A stretch of DNA of 10,939 nt from Bacillota bacterium. Its GTDB lineage: Bacteria > Bacillota > Clostridia > Christensenellales > CAG-138. The position numbers and the translations under genes were made by a program. The stretch lies in contig JAEXFV010000087.1 in NCBI GenBank assembly GCA_023451115.1, forward strand, positions 1-10,939, in the 5' to 3' direction. Shown in pieces: positions 6,127 through 10,939 of this stretch (position 1 is the stretch's first letter; each line of letters starts with the position of its first letter). Under the pieces are notes generated by a model. That model was not told the origin of the DNA and made no database searches. It saw nothing but the letters and a program-made list of their open reading frames with translations.

Positions 6127-7740
6127 CTATGCCGCTTGCTCCGGATCCATGGCCTCCGGATCCACTTGGTCATTTTCCCCTTGCCGTTCTTCTGCCAATT
6201 CTGTTTCCGGCTGCTCCGTTTGCGGCACAGGCGTTGGGGCAGCTGGGGGCAGCAAATCGTAGAACGCCCTGGGCACCGCACTCTTGGGCACATGGGCCTG
6301 GGTAATGCCATAGCGTATGCACAGGATATACATTGCCTGCTGCAGTTGCTCCTGCGCGCTTTCGATCGCCCCTTCATCCAGGGCTTCATCCAAAATCCGA
6401 TCTAAGGCATCCTGAGTCGCACCAGCGCTTGCTTTGCGCTGGGCTACATTGTTGGCGGCAGACATCGCAGCCGCCACATCCGCCACTTCCGCAGAATCTC
6501 CAGTATATGCCCCACTGGCGTCCACCTGCACCGAAAGGATGGATAGGAGATAATCCGCCCCCTCCACATAGGACAGGGCGGACTGGGCTGCCTTATCCGC
6601 CTTGACATAAGAGAGATCGTAGCGGGGGTTTGTTTTGATGTCGATACCAAAAACCTCTTTTACCAACTCTTCCAGCTTGCTGTTTTTGAGCACGTAGAAG
6701 GAGGCGTTATACACATCGTTCACATACGCCCCCTCCAACGTATGCCGGCGCAGATCCTGGGAATTCACATTCATAGCAAATACTGCCATAGCGGCAATTT
6801 GCTCGGAATTCAGGTTGGTATAGATTTTATCCTGCACGGAAGCATAGATTTTAGGAATATTCACCAACTGGTTTTTGCTTTTGAGCTGTTCAAATATGGC
6901 AAACAGCATGCGCTGCTGCCGATCCGCCCTGCCCACATCGGAATTTGCGCCTTTGCTGTTGGTGCCCGTAATATGTTTACGGGCACGGCAGTAATCCAGC
7001 ACTTGCTGGCCGTCCAAGTGCTGATACCCTTCCTCCAGCACCCGGCCGTTGAGGGTGATCTTCACATCAACATCATAATCCACTCCGCCCATGGCATCCA
7101 CCACTGCTTTGAGGCCGGACATATCCACCCCCGCATAATAATCGATGGGCACGCCCAGCAGGTCGCTCACGGTATGCATCGCATAAGCAAACCCATCTCC
7201 TTCGGCGCTGCCACCTTTGGCAAAAGCCGCGTTGATCTTCCAACGGCCTTTGGTATTATATATAGGCGCGTAGGTATCCCGGGGGATAGAAATCAAATCC
7301 ACAGTTTTATCATCAAAATTCACGGTGAGCAGCATGATTACATCGGAACGGTAATTATTATTTTCGTCCCGGTATAATTCGCTGTCCTCATCCTCCCGTT
7401 CCGGGCTTTGGTCCCACCCCAGCATCAGGATGTTGACCCGGTTTTTCATAAAGGCCAGGTCCGCTTCCTGTTTGAGCAGTTCTTCCGGCGATAAGGTAGG
7501 CGTGGGCTCGGGAGTAGGCTCGCCTGGCTCCGGCGTTGGGGCAGGCGCAGTAGGGGTAACCACCGGTTTAGGCGTTTGGAAGGCGCTCATAGGGTCCCAA
7601 AACATCACATATAAATACCGCCCTGCTACCAACAGCAGTGCAACGCCCAACATAGCAAGGCCCCAGGCCCACCAGCGGCGCTTTTTTTTCGGTTTATTCT
7701 GATTGCCATTTTGTTCCGCATTCTGCGGTTTTTCACTCAT
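6127..7740 (-). CDS. LytR-CpsA-Psr (LCP) family cell-wall glycopolymer transferase
   Basis: Membrane-anchored extracellular enzyme of the family that attaches teichoic acids or other glycopolymers from lipid carriers to peptidoglycan. The cytoplasmic N-terminus is short and basic (KPKKKRR, 16-22). One transmembrane helix follows at about 24-46, then a Pro/Thr/Glu-rich spacer at about 57-84. The LCP domain covers about 102-285. It shows RSDVIMLLTVN (131-141), the Arg/Asp motif SIPRDTY (151-157), KINAAF (168-173), GGVDYDV (218-224), LDGQQVLDYCRARK (242-255) and the arginine-rich DVGRADRQQR (268-277). All key Arg and Asp positions appear intact. Residues about 375-537 are an extension without a recognised domain, ending in a Pro- and acid-rich tail. 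There a 10-bp DNA repeat (6139-6148, 6154-6163) encodes a doubled DPE motif. The ATG at 7740 follows GAGGGG. The gene is divergent from pyrG. Total length is at the long end for the family. Confidence 0.95.
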   Translation of the reverse strand: MSEKPQNAEQNGNQNKPKKKRRWWAWGLAMLGVALLLVAGRYLYVMFWDPMSAFQTPKPVVTPTAPAPTPEPGEPTPEPTPTLSPEELLKQEADLAFMKNRVNILMLGWDQSPEREDEDSELYRDENNNYRSDVIMLLTVNFDDKTVDLISIPRDTYAPIYNTKGRWKINAAFAKGGSAEGDGFAYAMHTVSDLLGVPIDYYAGVDMSGLKAVVDAMGGVDYDVDVKITLNGRVLEEGYQHLDGQQVLDYCRARKHITGTNSKGANSDVGRADRQQRMLFAIFEQLKSKNQLVNIPKIYASVQDKIYTNLNSEQIAAMAVFAMNVNSQDLRRHTLEGAYVNDVYNASFYVLKNSKLEELVKEVFGIDIKTNPRYDLSYVKADKAAQSALSYVEGADYLLSILSVQVDASGAYTGDSAEVADVAAAMSAANNVAQRKASAGATQDALDRILDEALDEGAIESAQEQLQQAMYILCIRYGITQAHVPKSAVPRAFYDLLPPAAPTPVPQTEQPETELAEERQGENDQVDPEAMDPEQAA

Positions 7741-7808
7741 GAATACAACCCCTCTTTTCCTGGGATGTTTCTAGTATGCCACAGTATTTTATATTGTCCA
7801 GAGCAGAG

Positions 7809-7849
7809 AAAAAAAATTTTGCCTTGCACCATATTCTATCTGGCAAAAT
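7809..7849 (-). terminator. terminator-like hairpin in LCP gene leader
   Basis: On the minus strand ATTTTGCC (7849-7842) pairs with GGCAAAAT (7823-7816), 18-nt loop, followed directly by a run of T (8 in a row counting the last stem base). It faces the LCP gene and has no other minus-strand gene upstream, so it would act as a leader attenuator or stop antisense transcription from the pyrG region. The stem is A/T-rich and the loop long, so the call is weak. Confidence 0.3.
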
Positions 7850-7888
7850 CAGCATACCCATCGCCTTCATAAAAAATTAAAAATCCTC

Positions 7889-7918
7889 TTGCATGAAAAA
7901 AGGAGGGAATGCTATACT
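7889..7918 (+). promoter_or_regulatory. pyrG promoter
   Basis: An extended -10 TGCTATACT (TATACT at 7913-7918) lies 18 bp after a weak -35 TTGCAT (7889-7894). The start falls at or near G7924, the first base of GGGC, which is what the CTP-attenuation model needs. Confidence 0.6.
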
Positions 7919-7923
7919 AGCAA

Positions 7924-7978
7924 GGGCACCCAATTTGGCAAGATGCGCCTCCTGCAGCAGGAGGCGTTTTTGTTTTTT
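7924..7978 (+). promoter_or_regulatory. CTP-responsive pyrG leader (reiterative-transcription attenuator)
   Basis: The predicted transcript begins GGGCACCC. In Bacillus subtilis pyrG and relatives, low CTP stalls RNA polymerase at the first C after GGG, G residues are added repeatedly, and the poly(G) 5' end pairs with the pyrimidine-rich 5' arm of the leader terminator, allowing read-through. Here that arm contains CCTCCT (7948-7953), six pyrimidines in a row able to pair with poly(G). Start sequence, pyrimidine arm, terminator and the pyrG gene downstream all fit. The mechanism is known for the family; its use here is inferred. Confidence 0.75.
7946..7978 (+). terminator. intrinsic terminator in pyrG leader
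   Basis: Perfect 9-bp GC-rich stem, CGCCTCCTG (7946-7954) with CAGGAGGCG (7958-7966), CAG loop, then TTTTTGTTTTTT. It lies before pyrG on the same strand and not after a gene, so it is an attenuator, not an operon end. Confidence 0.88.
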
Positions 7979-8005
7979 ATTTTTGACGGTTTGGAGGAGG
8001 AAACA

Positions 8006-9607
8006 ATGACAAAGCTGGTATTCATTACAGGAGGCGTGGTATCATCCCTGGGCAAAGGGATTACGGCAGCGGGGCTGGGACGCCTGCTCAAAAGCCGGGG
8101 ATATAGGGTATCCATCTGCAAGCTGGATCCTTATCTTAACGTAGACCCAGGCACCATGAACCCATATCAGCACGGCGAAGTATATGTAACGGACGATGGA
8201 GCGGAAACCGACCTGGATGTAGGCCATTATGAGCGGTTTATCAATGAACAGCTGGCCCGCATCAACAACACCACCACCGGCCAGGTATACTCTTCTGTAA
8301 TCGAACGGGAACGTGCCGGCGGTTACCATGGTGGAACGGTGCAGGTAATTCCCCATATTACAGACGAAATCAAGGCCAGAGTACGCCGGGTGATGGAACG
8401 GCAGAAGCCCGATGTGTTGATTGTAGAAATTGGGGGCACCGTAGGCGACATCGAAAGTCAGCCCTTTTTAGAGGCTATCCGCCAGATGAAGGTGGAGAGC
8501 AAACCTGGAGACTGCGCTTTTGTTCATGTGACGTTAATCCCATATATTGCCGCAGCAGGGGAATTGAAATCCAAGCCTACCCAGCATTCGGTAAAAGAGT
8601 TATTGTCCATCGGCATCCAACCGGACGTTTTGGTTTGCCGGGCCGACCGGCCCGTATCGCCTGAAATTCGGCGGAAGATCGGCCTGTTTTGCAACATTGC
8701 GGAAAGCGATGTAATTGAAAACCTCAACGCCCGTTCTCTATATGAAGTACCGCTGATGCTGGAGCAAAACGGCCTGTGCAAAGCCGTATGCCGCCACCTG
8801 TTGCTGGAGGACAGGGTGCCGGACCTGACTGCATGGACTGCTATGGTGGAGCGGGAGCTGCACCCGGTGCACCAATGTGAGATTGCAATTGTAGGCAAAT
8901 ATGTGGAACTGCATGACGCATACTTATCCATCGTAGAGTCGTTACACCATGGCGGCATTGCCAACGAGGCCACAGTAGCCATCCGCTGGATTGCGGCGGA
9001 AGAGGTGGAGCGGCAGGGGGCCCAGACGCTGCTGCAGGGCGTACAGGGCATACTGGTGCCGGGCGGCTTTGGCGAACGGGGATTGGAAGGCAAGATGGCT
9101 GCTATTCATTACGCCCGGGCACGGGGCATCCCCTTCCTGGGAATTTGCCTGGGCATGCAGATGGCCGTAGTGGAATACGCAAGAAGCGTATTGGGCTGGA
9201 AGGACGCCCACTCCGCTGAAGTAACTCCTGGCACCACCCACCCCGTAGTGGATTTGATGCCAGACCAGATTAACAACCTGAACAAGCTGGGGGGCACGCT
9301 GCGCCTGGGGGGATACCCTTGTGAGCTCAAAGAGGGTTCTCTGGCGTACCGGCTTTATGGCAGGCGGGAAATCCGTGAGCGCCACCGCCACCGGTATGAA
9401 ATCAACAACTTTTTTGTGCCGGATTTGGAGCAGGCTGGGCTACGCTTTACGGGCTGGAACAAAGAGCGGGGCCTGGCAGAAATCGTTGAGTTGCCCGGGC
9501 ATCCTTTCTTTATCGGCGTACAGTTTCACCCCGAATTCACCTCCCGCCCAGACGCTGCCCACCCTGTGTTCCGTGGCTTTGTGGCTGCAGCGTTACAGCA
9601 AAAATAA
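8006..9607 (+). CDS. pyrG: CTP synthase
   Basis: Cytosolic enzyme that converts UTP to CTP using ATP and glutamine, the last step of de novo pyrimidine nucleotide synthesis. It has 533 residues, the normal length. The N-terminal synthetase domain starts MTKLVFITGGVVSSLGKG, whose SSLGKG (13-18) is the ATP loop. GEVYVTDDGAETDLDVGHYE (57-76) and GGTVGDIES (143-151) are the conserved UTP/Mg sites. The C-terminal class I glutamine amidotransferase domain begins at about 290. It has VGKYVELHDAYLSIVESL (296-313), the oxyanion-loop segment VPGGFGERG (351-359), nucleophile C381 in GICLGMQ, and H508 and E510 in FHPEF. The catalytic triad is complete. The ATG at 8006 follows GGAGGAGG by 5 nt; an upstream in-frame extension would run through the leader terminator and is rejected. 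Expression is probably controlled by the CTP attenuator in its leader. Confidence 0.98.
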   Translation: MTKLVFITGGVVSSLGKGITAAGLGRLLKSRGYRVSICKLDPYLNVDPGTMNPYQHGEVYVTDDGAETDLDVGHYERFINEQLARINNTTTGQVYSSVIERERAGGYHGGTVQVIPHITDEIKARVRRVMERQKPDVLIVEIGGTVGDIESQPFLEAIRQMKVESKPGDCAFVHVTLIPYIAAAGELKSKPTQHSVKELLSIGIQPDVLVCRADRPVSPEIRRKIGLFCNIAESDVIENLNARSLYEVPLMLEQNGLCKAVCRHLLLEDRVPDLTAWTAMVERELHPVHQCEIAIVGKYVELHDAYLSIVESLHHGGIANEATVAIRWIAAEEVERQGAQTLLQGVQGILVPGGFGERGLEGKMAAIHYARARGIPFLGICLGMQMAVVEYARSVLGWKDAHSAEVTPGTTHPVVDLMPDQINNLNKLGGTLRLGGYPCELKEGSLAYRLYGRREIRERHRHRYEINNFFVPDLEQAGLRFTGWNKERGLAEIVELPGHPFFIGVQFHPEFTSRPDAAHPVFRGFVAAALQQK

Positions 9608-9689
9608 CGGCGGATAAGGAAGCTGCTTTGGCATAGAGTCATTTTGAAATCCCCAAAGCCAAAAGGTTCCAGGGAAAATCAAACAATCA

Positions 9690-9724
9690 GGGCTATGGAA
9701 CATGCAGCCCATGTTCCATAGCCC
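9690..9724. terminator. terminator between convergent pyrG and D-amino-acid aminotransferase genes
   Basis: Perfect 15-bp inverted repeat, GGGCTATGGAACATG (9690-9704) with its complement at 9710-9724 and a 5-nt loop. The plus-strand tail is only TTTGTG. The minus-strand tail TGATTGTTTGATTTT is more T-rich, so it may work better for the minus-strand gene, but it can serve both. Confidence 0.75.
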
Positions 9725-9757
9725 TTTGTGAACGATAAGTTTCTTTGCTAAGGCAGA

Positions 9758-10603
9758 TTACGCGCCGCATTCCCCCGCTACTTTTTCCCGATAAGCCTGC
9801 TGCAGGGCGCGGACCAACTCAGGCGCTTTGCCTCCTACGGGCTTGCCATCGATTTCTTTGGCCAGCAGGCCATGGGAAACGGTGTTGCTCACCATTACCT
9901 CGTCTGCTGTCATCATTTCTTCCAGGGTAAAAGCCTGCTCCAGTACCGGGATCTCCAGCTTTCGCGCCAGTTCCAACAGATGTTTGCGGGTGACTCCCGC
10001 CAGCAGCAGGTTGGACAATGGCGCGGTACGCAGCACCCCGTTTTCTACAATCAGCAAATTGGAAGATGCGCACTCCGTCACTACACCGTCCCGATGGAAT
10101 ATAGCCTCATAGCATCCCGCTTCCGCCGCCTTTTGACTGGCCAGTACGCTGGGGATCAGGTTAAGGGATTTGATATTGCAGTGCAGCCAACGGGTATCCG
10201 GCTGGGTAATAAGGGAAACGGGAACTTCCACATTCTCCAAGCCATGGTCGCAGGTGAACAACATCAGGTTTGCTTTCACATCCCGGGGCGGAAAAGCGTG
10301 TACTCTGGGATAAGTGCCCCGGGTGATCTGGAAATACAGCATAAACTCCTTTCCCTCTTCCCGTTGTGCAGCCTGATGAATCACCTCCGCCAGTTTTTCC
10401 CGTGACAGGGGAGCCGCAATGCGCATTTCATCCAGGCTGAGAAACAATCTGTCCAAATGGTCCTCTAGGGCAAAGGGAATGTGATTCCTCACATACAGGG
10501 CTTCGTATACCCCATCGCCAAAATAACAACCTCTGTCATCCATAGGGATGCCAAGCTGGTCCCGCTGGCCAAACTGGCCATTGTAGTAACCGATGTTTTT
10601 CAT
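9758..10603 (-). CDS. dat: D-amino-acid aminotransferase (class IV)
   Basis: PLP enzyme that exchanges amino groups between D-amino acids and 2-oxo acids, typically D-Ala plus 2-oxoglutarate giving D-Glu plus pyruvate; D-Glu and D-Ala feed peptidoglycan. It has 281 residues, the usual length. The Schiff-base lysine is K145 in HCNIKSLNLIPSVLA (141-155). E177 in VTECASSN contacts the cofactor. Y33 (DGVYEALY) and R100/H102 in TYPRVHAFP correspond to the substrate-carboxylate residues Y31, R98 and H100 of the Bacillus enzyme. These points separate it from branched-chain aminotransferase and aminodeoxychorismate lyase, which share the fold. One small departure is Cys178 where many relatives have Gly. 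The ATG at 10603 follows AAGGAG by 6 nt; a longer upstream reading is untypical. cysK lies 91 bp upstream on the same strand with no clear terminator between, so the two may be co-transcribed. Confidence 0.92.
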   Translation of the reverse strand: MKNIGYYNGQFGQRDQLGIPMDDRGCYFGDGVYEALYVRNHIPFALEDHLDRLFLSLDEMRIAAPLSREKLAEVIHQAAQREEGKEFMLYFQITRGTYPRVHAFPPRDVKANLMLFTCDHGLENVEVPVSLITQPDTRWLHCNIKSLNLIPSVLASQKAAEAGCYEAIFHRDGVVTECASSNLLIVENGVLRTAPLSNLLLAGVTRKHLLELARKLEIPVLEQAFTLEEMMTADEVMVSNTVSHGLLAKEIDGKPVGGKAPELVRALQQAYREKVAGECGA

Positions 10604-10694
10604 AGCGCTCTCCTTCCTGTTTTCCTTTTCATTGATTTGCCCGCAGAAAATACCCTTATTCCCCCAGCTGCTGCAACGCCACGCTGTGCCAAAT

Positions 10695-10939
10695 TTAATG
10701 GAACACGCCGGTGCTGAGATAGCGTTCTCCCGTGTCCGGCAGCAGGGCCACAATGGTTTTGCCTGCATAGGCAGGGTCACACGCCAGCTGCAGCGCGGCC
10801 ATACAGGCGGCGCCGCTGCTGATGCCGCAGAACAAACCCTCTTTGTGCATCAACATACGTACGCCATCATAGGCTTCCTCGCTGGAAACGGTCAGCACCC
10901 GGTCTACCAGAGCGCGATCCAGCACGCTTGTGATAAAGT
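10695..10939 (-). CDS. cysK: cysteine synthase A, C-terminal part (5' end outside window)
   Basis: C-terminal 80 codons of O-acetylserine sulfhydrylase, a PLP enzyme that makes L-cysteine from O-acetylserine and sulfide. The gene enters from the right edge. Visible signatures are VLDRALVDRVLTVSSEEAY, the GISSGAA segment of the C-terminal domain, and LPDTGERYLST, whose Thr occupies the position that contacts the PLP pyridine nitrogen. The end TGVFH matches the usual ending of CysK. Cystathionine beta-synthase-like relatives share the fold, but this close ending favours CysK. The catalytic Lys is outside the window. The 91 bp to the downstream gene hold only a very weak promoter-like pair (TTGCAG, TATTTT). 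Confidence 0.92.
   Translation of the reverse strand, partial: FITSVLDRALVDRVLTVSSEEAYDGVRMLMHKEGLFCGISSGAACMAALQLACDPAYAGKTIVALLPDTGERYLSTGVFH

Noticed and set aside
7889..8005. Upstream in-frame extension of pyrG (39 residues)
   Set aside because: It would begin at the promoter -35 and translate through the terminator hairpin. The ATG at 8006 has an ideal ribosome site and matches the family start.
9625..9659. Inverted repeat GCTTTGG/CCAAAGC just after pyrG
   Set aside because: Only 7 bp with a 21-nt loop and no T-run on either strand; the 15-bp hairpin at 9690-9724 is the better terminator.
10604..10780. Upstream extension of the D-amino-acid aminotransferase reading frame
   Set aside because: The extension overlaps the end of cysK and is unlike the family; ATG 10603 has AAGGAG 6 nt upstream and gives the normal length.

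Overview
The window looks like a chromosomal segment of an anaerobic fermentative Gram-positive bacterium, most likely a member of Clostridia (Bacillota). This rests on four things seen here: a trimeric [FeFe]-hydrogenase of the NADH-linked type, a LytR-CpsA-Psr (LCP) cell-wall enzyme, purine-rich Shine-Dalgarno sequences before almost every gene, and a pyrG leader with the CTP attenuator layout known from Bacillota. The genus cannot be named from this sequence. No tRNA, rRNA, CRISPR array, insertion sequence or phage gene was seen.

Left part (1-3738, minus strand): a tightly packed operon hydC-hydB-hydA (NuoE-like, NuoF-like, [FeFe]-hydrogenase) with gaps of only 1 and 3 nt. hydA runs off the left edge after 455 codons, so the last two H-cluster cysteines are not visible. 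Together the three proteins would form a soluble flavin and iron-sulfur complex joining NAD(H), probably ferredoxin, and H2. A near-perfect Rex-type operator lies at 3776-3793 just upstream, which would tie the operon to the NADH/NAD+ ratio.

Middle part (3739-6112, plus strand): after a 413-bp divergent intergenic region come a DHA3-type MFS efflux transporter and a 109-residue XRE-family regulator, which ends in a strong terminator at 6076-6112. The transporter has a good promoter and an unusually structured leader of about 150 nt, with a 13-bp tandem repeat, competing hairpins and two possible start codons.

Right part (6113-10939): a membrane-anchored LCP protein (minus strand) is transcribed away from pyrG (CTP synthase, plus strand). 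The pyrG leader starts with GGGC and carries a terminator whose 5' arm contains CCTCCT, as expected for CTP-sensing reiterative-transcription attenuation. pyrG converges on a D-amino-acid aminotransferase gene and the 3' end of cysK (both minus strand). A 15-bp perfect hairpin separates them. LCP protein and D-amino-acid aminotransferase both serve cell-wall synthesis; pyrG supplies CTP for nucleic acids and lipids.

Most of the window is recognisable core metabolism. I see no clearly new multi-gene system. The most interesting parts are regulatory: the Rex-like site, the pyrG attenuator and the transporter leader.
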